From Nostoc mirabile CHAB5784 (GTDB lineage: Bacteria; Cyanobacteriota; Cyanobacteriia; Cyanobacteriales; Nostocaceae): 43,825 nt of DNA. The translations under genes were made by a program, and so were the position numbers. Numbering within the stretch: position 1 is the stretch's first letter; each line of letters begins with the position of its first letter. The stretch covers positions 1,536 to 45,360 of the forward strand of contig NZ_JAIVFS010000068.1 in the NCBI RefSeq assembly GCF_020829645.1. The letters are read 5' to 3'. Below, one piece after another: positions 35,189 through 42,796 of the stretch. The notes beneath the pieces are model-generated. The model did not search any database, had not been told where the DNA came from, and saw only the letters and a list, made by a program, of their open reading frames with translations.

Positions 35189-35323
35189 ATGTCTACTCAA
35201 CATGAAACAACATCTGCCGCCAATCAGTTTTTTGCTGGGGATGCTTCTGCGCTACCAAGCCTTTTGATGCAGCTACATCAATGGGCTTCTACCACAACAA
35301 TTGCTCTAGATGTATCTAAGTAA
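35189..35323 (+). CDS. Candidate RiPP precursor peptide, 44 residues
   Basis: The short frame from the ATG at 35189 reads MSTQHETTSAANQFFAGDAS in its first 20 residues. A hydrophobic helix-like segment (ALPSLLMQLHQWA) follows, then a C-terminal STTTIALDVSK. It is rich in Ser and Thr (12 of 44) and has no Cys. It lies 200 bases upstream of a kinase and a HopA1-family gene that match the Ser/Thr dehydratase pair of class V lanthipeptides and thioamitides. A leader of about 30 residues and a Ser/Thr core would be the expected shape. Without Cys no lanthionine can form. The ribosome site is poor, so the call rests on length, composition and place. Confidence 0.5.
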   Translation: MSTQHETTSAANQFFAGDASALPSLLMQLHQWASTTTIALDVSK

Positions 35324-35523
35324 CTATGCTGACAAAGTGTAAAGATGCCAGGGTATCTAGGAGCGAATTCTAAAGCAATTGTAAAGGAATTGGTGCCATT
35401 TTGGCAGGTTTTTCTCCCAAATATGGGATATTAGTAGATTGTAGAAATCTCTATTGTTATTCACTATCTACCGACAACTGCTGAGTACAAGTTTAAGTAA
35501 TTTAATGAAGTAGGAAATAATAC

Positions 35524-36765
35524 ATGGTATTATCACTGTCTTCTCATAACGTTATCCAGTATCTGCAAGAAGCGGGGCTGTGTAGCTCAGAAGATGACGC
35601 ATCAGATAAATCTGAGTTGCCAGGAAGTAGTAAGAACAATTTCGGTTTACTAGTGACTCTAGCAGATAATCGAAAACTGCTCATTAAACAAGAACGTAAC
35701 GTTAACAACAAAGACGCCGCGCCTCATGAATTGTTTCAGGAGTGGCTATTTCATCAGTTGCTCCAGCAGTTTCCAGTTCTCGGCAATATTTCCGCCATCG
35801 CACCATTGGTAGTGCATTTTGACCAAGAAAATTCTATCCTTGTCCGCAACTACTTAGGTGATTATCTGGAGCTTGCGACATTTTACCACAACAATGGTAT
35901 TTTTCCACAAGAAATTGCCACTGCGATCGGCACTACTTTAGCGGGACTGCATCGCGCAACCTATAACCGCCGAGAATATAAGGATTTTATGGCAACTGCT
36001 CCCCAAGGAGAGTTTCGCTATGGCTTTTACAATCCGGCGCAAGGGGTAGAGTCAATTGGGCCAGAGATTTTTGGAACGGTTCCCACGGATGCGCTGAAAT
36101 TCTATCTACTATACCAGCAGTCGGAGAGTTTGGAATCTGCGATCGCTGATTTGGCATACGACTGGAATCCTTGCTGCTTGACTCACAACGACCTGAAATT
36201 GAACAACATTTTGGTTCATTCCAGGTGGGAAAAACTAGACAATTGCCTAATACGACTAATTGATTGGGAAGCTTGTTCTTGGGGAGATCCCGCCTTTGAT
36301 TTAGGTACTTTACTAGCAAGCTATTTAGGAATTTGGCTCAAGAGCCTCGTAGTAGATCCTACCATTAAGTTAGAAGAATCTCTACATTTAGCATTCACAC
36401 CCTTAGAGAGTTTACAACCTTCAATTATTGCCCTAATTAGGGCTTATCTAAATGCTTTCCCCTTGATTTTGGAATACCGCAATGACTTTATTGTGCGAGT
36501 TATCCAGTTTGCGGGACTGTCACTGATTCATCAAATTCAGGATATGATTACCTGCCAAAAATCCTTTAATAATGCTGACATTTGTATGCTCCAAGTGGCT
36601 AAAAGTTTACTGACTATGCCGCAGCAAGGTGTACTGACTATTTTTGGGATATCAGAGTCAGAAATTCTGAATCCTGTAGCAAAAATCCATAAACTTCCTC
36701 AACCTGCAAAAGAGCCACAGTTACTTCACATTTATTACGAAAAAACTCGGCTTCGCGGTTGTTAA
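35524..36765 (+). CDS. APH-like kinase of a RiPP dehydratase pair
   Basis: The 413-residue protein is an aminoglycoside-phosphotransferase-fold kinase. The N-lobe ends with the ATP-anchoring KLLIKQERN lysine. The C-lobe has the catalytic loop LTHNDLKLNNIL (Asp and Asn) and the metal-binding LIDWEACSWGDPAFDLG. The start at 35524 follows AGGAAA by 9 bases. With the HopA1-family gene 82 bases downstream it makes the pair seen in class V lanthipeptide (LxmK/LxmY) and thioamitide (TvaC/TvaD) pathways, where the kinase phosphorylates Ser/Thr of a precursor. The key kinase residues are in place. A free-standing small-molecule kinase is the alternative. Confidence 0.8.
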   Translation: MVLSLSSHNVIQYLQEAGLCSSEDDASDKSELPGSSKNNFGLLVTLADNRKLLIKQERNVNNKDAAPHELFQEWLFHQLLQQFPVLGNISAIAPLVVHFDQENSILVRNYLGDYLELATFYHNNGIFPQEIATAIGTTLAGLHRATYNRREYKDFMATAPQGEFRYGFYNPAQGVESIGPEIFGTVPTDALKFYLLYQQSESLESAIADLAYDWNPCCLTHNDLKLNNILVHSRWEKLDNCLIRLIDWEACSWGDPAFDLGTLLASYLGIWLKSLVVDPTIKLEESLHLAFTPLESLQPSIIALIRAYLNAFPLILEYRNDFIVRVIQFAGLSLIHQIQDMITCQKSFNNADICMLQVAKSLLTMPQQGVLTIFGISESEILNPVAKIHKLPQPAKEPQLLHIYYEKTRLRGC

Positions 36766-36847
36766 TCGCAGGGAGTAGAACAATTCTGAATTCTGGCTCC
36801 AGAAGGACTGAATTCTGTTTTTTAAAGTTTAAGTTCTAAATGGATTA

Positions 36848-37930
36848 ATGCTAAAATACTCTATCAATCAACCGCTAAATTCTCTATTCGACATTGCTAA
36901 AAATATCCAGATTGAGCCAAATTTTTGTATTTATCATCCCAATTATCAACCCTTTGGTCTGCCGAGTAAAATAGCTCAGAGATTTCAGCACAATTCTGTA
37001 GATTTACAACATAAATATCTCACTCTACTGCTGCGAAACTTTCTCTATGGGATCTATTACAATGGCTCTCTACAAAGTACTTTAGCAGTCAATACTGATA
37101 CGCCAAAGCATAATTTAGCAGATAATTCCATTTTGGAAATTGATTGGAACTTTTACGAGCAATTGCACGCCAGTAATCACGGTATAGGTTACTTTGACCC
37201 CCGATGGCAGGTGTTGCGTAAAGAACCTGATGGTACTATGGCGGTGACTAAAGGCGGTTTAACACTTTATGTTGAGCCAGACTGCCATCTAAAATCCAGC
37301 AATAAATCTACCAAAGTGGGTGACATGGTAGCAATCTGGATGCCCAAAAATAGAATGCAAAATGGCTGTTACTTGGCAGTTAGCAATGTCGGACAGGAAC
37401 GCCAGAGCAACCCCGATGCTGATTTGGGAGCAGGGCGAATTTACTTTAACTTTACGCCATCTGGTGCGATCGCTCTCATGCAAAGCCTGACACTGCAATT
37501 GAATGCAGCCTCGATTCCCTTTAGCTTTCAGGTTCTTCACAATCCCAGTGCATACGGACGTTATGATTCGGGGCTACTCTACTTTGAACTCCCCGACTAT
37601 CCAGCAATTCGCACAATCCTTCAGGCTGTTTATATAGAAAATCAATCCTATTTCCAGCCGGAAATTCCCTTGTTTACAAAATTTTTAGCACCAGGGTTAG
37701 GTTTAGCCGAAGAACCAATCCAAAAATTTGCAGCACAAGAAAGTTTTGGGATGAACCGTTGCCAAATTGTCGCTAATGCTTTATTTGAAGCTTGGCAAAA
37801 AGGTAAAAATGCGATGGAGGAGCGCATGAAGACGATTGACGAACACTTTGCGCGACACCTAATAGATTTACAGCGTCCTTATCTTAATCCAAGTTCTGAG
37901 GATATATATAAACCTATACGCTTGGGTTAA
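36848..37930 (+). CDS. HopA1-family protein, probable phospho-Ser/Thr lyase of the RiPP pair
   Basis: The 360-residue protein carries the HopA1 effector-like domain over most of its length (about 60-330). Visible blocks are YGIYYNGSL, HGIGYFDPRWQVL, GRIYFNFTPSGAIALMQSL and AYGRYDSGLLYFE, as in HopA1 proteins of cyanobacteria. In class V lanthipeptide and thioamitide pathways such a domain removes phosphate from phospho-Ser/Thr and gives dehydroalanine or dehydrobutyrine. It should work on the product of the kinase gene just upstream. The last residues (PIRLG) and the stop are encoded by an interspersed ACGCTTGGGTTAAG repeat, so the original C-terminus may have been a little different. Confidence 0.8.
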   Translation: MLKYSINQPLNSLFDIAKNIQIEPNFCIYHPNYQPFGLPSKIAQRFQHNSVDLQHKYLTLLLRNFLYGIYYNGSLQSTLAVNTDTPKHNLADNSILEIDWNFYEQLHASNHGIGYFDPRWQVLRKEPDGTMAVTKGGLTLYVEPDCHLKSSNKSTKVGDMVAIWMPKNRMQNGCYLAVSNVGQERQSNPDADLGAGRIYFNFTPSGAIALMQSLTLQLNAASIPFSFQVLHNPSAYGRYDSGLLYFELPDYPAIRTILQAVYIENQSYFQPEIPLFTKFLAPGLGLAEEPIQKFAAQESFGMNRCQIVANALFEAWQKGKNAMEERMKTIDEHFARHLIDLQRPYLNPSSEDIYKPIRLG

Positions 37931-38052
37931 GGCTAAAACTCTTTGTCAAAGTCAACTTTTTTAACTAGGACTTACGCACAGATAACGGAAAATCGTAGAC
38001 GCATTCGCAAAGCGTCTCGTAGAGAAGCAGCTTACCGCAGGCTACCGCCATC

Positions 38053-38092
38053 TCTAGGAGACGCTATGTAAACGCGTAGCGTCTCCTAGAGA
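38053..38092. repeat. TCTAGGAGACGCTA inverted repeat
   Basis: TCTAGGAGACGCTA (about 38053-38066) and its complement (about 38079-38092) form a hairpin within a longer unit that begins TAGGACTTACGCA at about 37968 and is common between Nostoc genes. No coding capacity. Confidence 0.65.
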
Positions 38093-38103
38093 AATCCCTG
38101 TTA

Positions 38104-38425
38104 TATCATGTCCGGATAATTAGTTATGATTCCCACAGTCATTGCACCCCTCCCCTTAATCCCCTCCCCTTACTAAGGGGAGGCAGGGTGGTTTCATACA
38201 ACCACAGAAAAACTAAAACTGGGTTTCAAAGCCTCTCTCCGCTTCGGGGAGAGGAATGGAAGTGGGGTAAAAAGCTATGTCACAAAACGAGAAATCAAGA
38301 CTTATGTATTTTTCTTTTTTCGTATGAAACCACCCTGCTCCCCTTACTAAGGGGAGGGGAGACAAAGCGTAGCTTTGGCGGGGTGGGGTTCTCCGGGTTT
38401 AGTAAGTAATCAAGCGGACATGATA
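38104..38425. mobile_element. MITE derivative of the IS4-type element at 4830
   Basis: The left end TATCATGTCCGGATAATTAG and right end CGGACATGATA (38415-38425) form an 11-bp terminal inverted repeat and match the ends of the element at 4830-5486. No transposase is left inside. The interior instead holds CCCCTTACTAAGGGG repeats and a second nested element. A further copy of the left end (ATCATGTCCGCATAAATAGT) starts at 38441, just beyond. Confidence 0.7.
38184..38337. mobile_element. Nested 154-bp MITE with 16-bp perfect ends
   Basis: CAGGGTGGTTTCATAC (38184-38199) and its exact complement (38322-38337) bound a 154-bp unit. The flanks on both sides are copies of CCCCTTACTAAGGGGAGG, as if one site had been split and duplicated by insertion. 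It lies inside the larger MITE at 38104-38425. Confidence 0.75.
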
Positions 38426-38492
38426 TTAGGGATTTATATCATCATGTCCGCATAAATAGTTATGCCAACCACAGTCATTACATTATGTATAA

Positions 38493-38661
38493 TAGACCTC
38501 TTGCAAAAGTCGAACATCCGCCCGAAAATAAATTTTCGGGCTAATAGCTCAAGTCGGTTTAAACCGACTAATAACAATAATTTTAGTCCGTTTAAACGGA
38601 CTTTTGCTATAAGAGAGGGACTTGAGTCCCTGGCGGATCAAGGATTTTCGCAAGAGGTTTA
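38493..38661. mobile_element. MITE-like repeat with TAGACCTCTTGCAAAAGTC ends
   Basis: The arms at 38493-38511 and 38643-38661 pair in 16 of 19 positions. Inside are two palindromes, GTCGGTTTAAACCGAC and GTCCGTTTAAACGGAC. The same left end occurs near 24746, next to an IS5-type transposase relic, which hints at the parent element. Confidence 0.7.
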
Positions 38662-38724
38662 ATATCAATCATTCATTCCACGCTCGGCTATCGCCTGAGA
38701 CGTGGGGCTTCTGTTGGGTTAAGC

Positions 38725-38758
38725 TAAAAAAAGAAAAACCGGGAGAAAAGCCGGTTTT
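38725..38758 (-). terminator. Rho-independent terminator of the epimerase gene
   Basis: On the minus strand AAAACCGG and CCGGTTTT arms (38735-38742, 38751-38758) form a hairpin followed by a T-rich run, about 48 bases after the stop of the gene ending at 38806. Confidence 0.8.
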
Positions 38759-38805
38759 ATGCACCCTGAAAAACAGAAATTTTGCATTTTGTTTAATCTA
38801 AGTTC

Positions 38806-39936
38806 CTAAGTTGATGTTTCTGATGAAAGACCCAGGTAATTTTGTACAATCTGCAAAATGCGCTCTGCTGCATGACCATCCCCAAAAGGATTAATTGCAT
38901 TTGCCATTGCTTCATAAGCATCTGGATCGCTGAGTAACTCAGCAGCATTTGCAAAAATGTTCTCACTCGTAGTGCCTACAAGTTTGGCTGTACCGGCTGC
39001 AACAGCCTCTGGCCTTTCGGTGGTATCTCTCAAAACTAATACTGGTTTTCCCAAGCTGGGGGCTTCTTCTTGCAAGCCACCAGAATCAGTGAGCAAAAGA
39101 TGCGATCGCCCAATTGCACCCACTAGTTCGCCATAATCTAGAGGATCTGTCAAGAAAATTCGGGGATGATTCCCTAAAAGTTCTTGTAACGGAACTCGCA
39201 CTGTGGGATTGCGGTGTAATGGTAATAGCAAAGCTGTATCAGGAAACTTGTCTAATATCTGTAAAAACCCCTGAGCGATCGCTTGCAGGGGTTCTCCCCA
39301 ATTCTCCCGACGATGAACTGTTGCTAGCAGAACGCGGTATGAATCCCAGTCTAAGCCTGGTACATTACAAACTGCTTGGGTTGCAGCTACATTCAACAAT
39401 GCATCAATTACCGTGTTACCCGTCATGTGAATTTCACCCAAAACACCAGAACGGTGCAAATTTTCCACAGCCCAAGGAGTCGGCGCAAAGTGCAACTGAG
39501 TAATTTGAGAAATCAACCGCCGATTAGCTTCTTCTGGGTAAGGATTGAAGATATCATCAGTTCGTAACCCTGCTTCTACATGACCCATAGGGATTTTTTG
39601 ATAAAAAGCTGCCAAAGCTGCGGCAAAAGCCGTGGTAGTATCTCCCTGCACCACCACTAAATCTGGTTTTTTCTCCTTAAATAATGCTTCTAACCCTTGT
39701 AAACTACGGCAGGTAATATCATTTAGAGATTGCTGAACCTGCATAATTTCCAAGTCATAATCTGCCTTAATGTTGAACAACTGCATAACTTGCTCAACCA
39801 TTTCTCGATGCTGTCCAGTTAGAATTACTTGCGACTCAAAACTTGAAGACTTTTGGAAAACCTGAATCACAGGAGCTAGTTTAATCGCTTCTGGACGAGT
39901 ACCCAAGATAATGCAAACGCGTTTTTGATTAGTCAT
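38806..39936 (-). CDS. wecB: UDP-N-acetylglucosamine 2-epimerase (non-hydrolysing)
   Basis: The 376-residue GT-B-fold enzyme has full family length. It starts RVCIILGTRPEAIKLAPVI, then has VQGDTTTAFAAALAAF, HVEAGLRT, PEEANRRLI, TVHRRENWG, LLTDSGGLQEEAPSLGKPVL and RDTTERPEAVAAGT. These are all the signature and active-site blocks. It interconverts UDP-GlcNAc and UDP-ManNAc in the cytoplasm and supplies ManNAc units for surface polysaccharide. A terminator follows. The region upstream is filled with STRR heptamers. Confidence 0.93.
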   Translation of the reverse strand: MTNQKRVCIILGTRPEAIKLAPVIQVFQKSSSFESQVILTGQHREMVEQVMQLFNIKADYDLEIMQVQQSLNDITCRSLQGLEALFKEKKPDLVVVQGDTTTAFAAALAAFYQKIPMGHVEAGLRTDDIFNPYPEEANRRLISQITQLHFAPTPWAVENLHRSGVLGEIHMTGNTVIDALLNVAATQAVCNVPGLDWDSYRVLLATVHRRENWGEPLQAIAQGFLQILDKFPDTALLLPLHRNPTVRVPLQELLGNHPRIFLTDPLDYGELVGAIGRSHLLLTDSGGLQEEAPSLGKPVLVLRDTTERPEAVAAGTAKLVGTTSENIFANAAELLSDPDAYEAMANAINPFGDGHAAERILQIVQNYLGLSSETST

Positions 39937-40020
39937 TAGTTATTAGTCATCTGTCATTTGCCAATGGTTATAGTCAATGGTCTATGGTCAATAGTCAATA
40001 GTTAGCAGTCAATCATCACA
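39937..40020. repeat. STRR tract (AGTCATC / AGTCAAT / GGTCAAT variants)
   Basis: Loose heptamers of the TAGTCAA type fill about 80 bases directly upstream of the epimerase start codon. Confidence 0.6.
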
Positions 40021-40048
40021 CAAATCATAAATATAAAAGGATAAATCA

Positions 40049-40140
40049 CACAATAAGCATGAAAAAACCCGGCTTAATCGGGTGGATGCACTGTTTATCG
40101 AATTTATCGTAATGACTACATCTTGATTTCACAAGTAAAA
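40049..40140 (-). pseudogene. Duplicated 3' end of the small membrane protein gene
   Basis: This stretch matches the end of the gene at 40210-40584 and the spacer after it. On the minus strand it reads CDFTCEIKM-stop against CPLTCEIKI-stop in the intact gene, followed in both by TAGTCATTAC, a similar spacer and a CCCGG hairpin with T-run. It is the leftover of a tandem gene copy whose 5' part is lost. Confidence 0.7.
40067..40083 (-). terminator. Terminator in the duplicated tail
   Basis: ACCCG and CGGGT arms with loop ATTAAGC on the minus strand, followed by TTTTTT. It is a copy of the terminator at 40161-40175. Confidence 0.7.
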
Positions 40141-40154
40141 TCACAAACAGCATG

Positions 40155-40175
40155 AAAAAACCCGGCTTAACCGGG
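40155..40175 (-). terminator. Rho-independent terminator of the small membrane protein gene
   Basis: On the minus strand CCCGG, TTAAG loop and CCGGG form a hairpin followed by six T, 35 bases after the stop codon. Confidence 0.8.
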
Positions 40176-40209
40176 CAGACGTACTGTTTGTCGTATTCAC
40201 CTGTAATGA

Positions 40210-40584
40210 CTAGATTTTAATCTCACAAGTTAAAGGGCAAGCAGCGTAAACAGTAGCCTGCATTTGGTCTGCCTCTCCATGCAGCCAGCTTAACCATTTG
40301 ATTTCATTAGGATGAACTCCTTTAACAGTTAGTACACCCGCAGCCAATACAACTGCCATCACATTAAACATGATTAAAGCGCCTGCTACAAGCAAAACAG
40401 CACTAACAGGCATCACAGATTGTAAGATAATCGACAACAGACATCCGACCGTAGCCATCAAGACAACTAGTGGAAAACCGACAACCAACAAACAAACTGC
40501 TAATGTAAAAGTCCATATTAAAAAGCTTTTAATCATCAACAAGGAGTAGGTCTTTCCTAGATTAGAGCTTTGAGCAGAAACCAT
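40210..40584 (-). CDS. Small polytopic membrane protein of unknown function
   Basis: From the ATG at 40584 the protein has 124 residues; an AGGAGG ribosome site 7 bases upstream clearly selects this start over an in-frame one at 40608. It has two or three hydrophobic segments (about 18-50, 55-90), then a polar tail with VHPNEIKWLSWLHGEADQ and two cysteines near the end (CPLTC). I do not recognise the family. A damaged copy of its 3' end lies directly downstream. Strong ribosome site and terminator suggest good expression. Confidence 0.8.
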   Translation of the reverse strand: MVSAQSSNLGKTYSLLMIKSFLIWTFTLAVCLLVVGFPLVVLMATVGCLLSIILQSVMPVSAVLLVAGALIMFNVMAVVLAAGVLTVKGVHPNEIKWLSWLHGEADQMQATVYAACPLTCEIKI

Positions 40585-41316
40585 GACTTTTCCTCCTAAA
40601 ATACACAACGAATTTTAATTTTCAGTCATATCTCGCTTTTGACGAGTAAACTGAATTTGTTTCTCAGTGAAATTCAGTATATAAAAACTAATCGGAAAAA
40701 TGAGCATTTATTTACTAAACTTTACAGTAAATTTTTTGTAATTGTGAATATAAAGTCAAGTTTCTATCTATTAAAAAAACTTCTTTCCTGCATCTACCTT
40801 CAGGTACATACCCTAAAAGCTATGAGCTTTTAACCTTGATCCCCAGGACATTACTCTTATTCAACTTAACATTTCTTATAAAAATTAGTATTAGTTCTCA
40901 TAATTTATAAATCGGCTGAATAAATGAACTGCTGGCATTTGTGTTGTTAATTGCTAGCAATTCGTGTCTATGCGTGGGATAAATTTCTCATCTAAAAAGC
41001 TCAGAATATTTATTTTTGACAATAAGCATTATAAATTACCAAATAATGTAAGTAGTTTTCCTGAGGGTTTTTGAGTCCTTCCGTGTGTTAAACCAGTTGA
41101 GATAGGTTAAATAATTTATCTAAATAATCTGAGTAGTGGAATTTCAGGAAAAAAAGATACAAATTGAGGTGGATGAAATGGATTGAACGTGGTTCTAGAG
41201 TTTTAATCGCCTCCCATCACCATTAGAGCTTGCACGCAAGCACTCTCCAAAAGTCATCGAAGTAAGTGACTTGACTTCTCGTTAATTCAACTTTTAACTG
41301 CCAAATGTGAAGATAT
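40585..41316. other. Gene-free spacer between divergent genes
   Basis: About 730 AT-rich bases separate the small membrane protein gene and pilT. I find no ORF, hairpin or tandem repeat that stands out. It must hold two divergent promoters; an untranslated leader or small RNA is possible but has no sequence support from me. Confidence 0.4.
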
Positions 41317-42591
41317 ATGACACAATCACAGTCTCCATCAAATTCTAACTCTGCTGCCGGACGTAACCTGCCACCAATGCCGCCGCCACCACCGCCAACC
41401 TCTAGTACCCAGAGGCAGATGACACAAACATTGGATATGTCAGATAGGAGTAGCAACGCGCCTGTTGCAGGTCATCGTCCGGTTAGTCCACCGCCAATAC
41501 CTAGTTCAGTTCCCCCTAAAAACAGCAGTCCACAACTGACTTTAGCGAAGTTAATCAGAGAAGCTTTCGATCAGGGATATTCTGACATTCACTTGGGTGT
41601 AGGTGAAGTACCCCGCTTCCGCAGCCGAGGAGAAATTCAACCAACGGATTATCCAGAAACAGATAAAGAAGCTTTTATGAATTGGTTACGGGAGGTGATG
41701 AGTGAGGCGGAAATTCAGCGTTTTGAAGAACACTTAGAATTTGACGGAGCAACTCAATATGACTTTGCTCGCGTGCGGATTAATGTTTTTGGCTCCCTTA
41801 AAGGGCCTGCGATGGTGTTGCGGTTGATTCCGCTGAAAATCTTAACTATGGAACAGTTGAGATTACCCCCAGTTTTTCGGGATATTTGCCATCATCACAA
41901 AGGTTTAATTTTAGTGACTGGGCCCACTGGTTCTGGTAAGTCCACCACAATGGCGGCGATGGTTGACTACATCAATAAGGAGATGGCCAAGCATATCATC
42001 ACCATTGAAGACCCGATAGAATTTATCCATCAAAGCCGCAAGTCTTTAGTCAAACAACGGGAAGTGGGAATGCATACCCGGAAATTTGACAACGCTTTGA
42101 AAGCAGCTTTGCGGGAAGATCCAGATTTGATTCTGGTGGGGGAAATGCGGGATAAAGAAACAGTTAACACCGCCCTAAAAGCCGCTCAGACTGGTCACTT
42201 GGTCATGGGAACCCTGCACACCAATAGCGCTGTCAAAACCATTGAGCGGATTCTCAATCTCTACTCTGGTGACGAACAGGATGCAATGCGGGTGGCAATT
42301 TCTGAGTCTTTGGTGGCAGTAATTGCCCAAGGTTTGTGCCGCACAACTGACGGGAAGCGGGCTGCTTTCCACGATGTGCTGATCAATACTGAGGCTATTA
42401 AAGAATGGATCAAAGACGGTAAGTATGATGAAATTGGCGAGTTGATGAAACAAGCTGGCTTTGACGGCATGGTCACAATGAATCAGTCGTTGCTCAATCT
42501 CTATCAAGACGGCCGCATCACTGAAGAAACTGCTTTAGAAATGTCGCCAACTCCTAACGAAATGGCACAGTTTCTCCGAGGTCGAGTTTAA
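41317..42591 (+). CDS. pilT: PilT-type retraction ATPase of type IV pili
   Basis: A 424-residue member of the PilT/VirB11 AAA-like ATPases. Residues 1-72 are a low-complexity, Pro/Ser-rich extension (MPPPPPPTSS, PVSPPPIPSS) absent from short PilT proteins. The core has GYSDIHLGVGEVPRFRSRGE, Walker A GPTGSGKST at 202-210, the Asp box IIEDPIE-like ITIEDPIEFIH, Walker B DLILVGEMRD at 270-279 and the His box GHLVMGTLHTNS. It should power pilus retraction in twitching or phototactic motility and DNA uptake. No pilB or pilC lies next to it, so it is not the standard pilB-pilT-pilC cluster and could be a second PilT paralogue. Confidence 0.92.
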   Translation: MTQSQSPSNSNSAAGRNLPPMPPPPPPTSSTQRQMTQTLDMSDRSSNAPVAGHRPVSPPPIPSSVPPKNSSPQLTLAKLIREAFDQGYSDIHLGVGEVPRFRSRGEIQPTDYPETDKEAFMNWLREVMSEAEIQRFEEHLEFDGATQYDFARVRINVFGSLKGPAMVLRLIPLKILTMEQLRLPPVFRDICHHHKGLILVTGPTGSGKSTTMAAMVDYINKEMAKHIITIEDPIEFIHQSRKSLVKQREVGMHTRKFDNALKAALREDPDLILVGEMRDKETVNTALKAAQTGHLVMGTLHTNSAVKTIERILNLYSGDEQDAMRVAISESLVAVIAQGLCRTTDGKRAAFHDVLINTEAIKEWIKDGKYDEIGELMKQAGFDGMVTMNQSLLNLYQDGRITEETALEMSPTPNEMAQFLRGRV

Positions 42592-42649
42592 GATTGGGCA
42601 TTGGGCATGGGGCATGGGGCATTGGGTATTAGTTATTAATTATTCTCCC

Positions 42650-42715
42650 CTGCCTCCCCTACTCCCCCTGCCTCCCCCACTCCCCACTCCCCACTCCCCA
42701 CTCCCCACTCCCAAA
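42650..42715. repeat. STRR tract (CACTCCC)n
   Basis: CCCCTGCCTC and at least five tandem CACTCCC heptamers, the complement of GGGAGTG tracts elsewhere in the window, fill the gap between pilT and the next gene. GGGCATGGGGCATT units lie just upstream at about 42597-42630. Confidence 0.85.
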
Positions 42716-42796
42716 TATCTTTGTCATCCTGGTTGCGGTTATAGCTAAGGTAAAAGGTAAAAGAGAGAATGTTTTACTTTTAGCTTCCTAGCCTCT

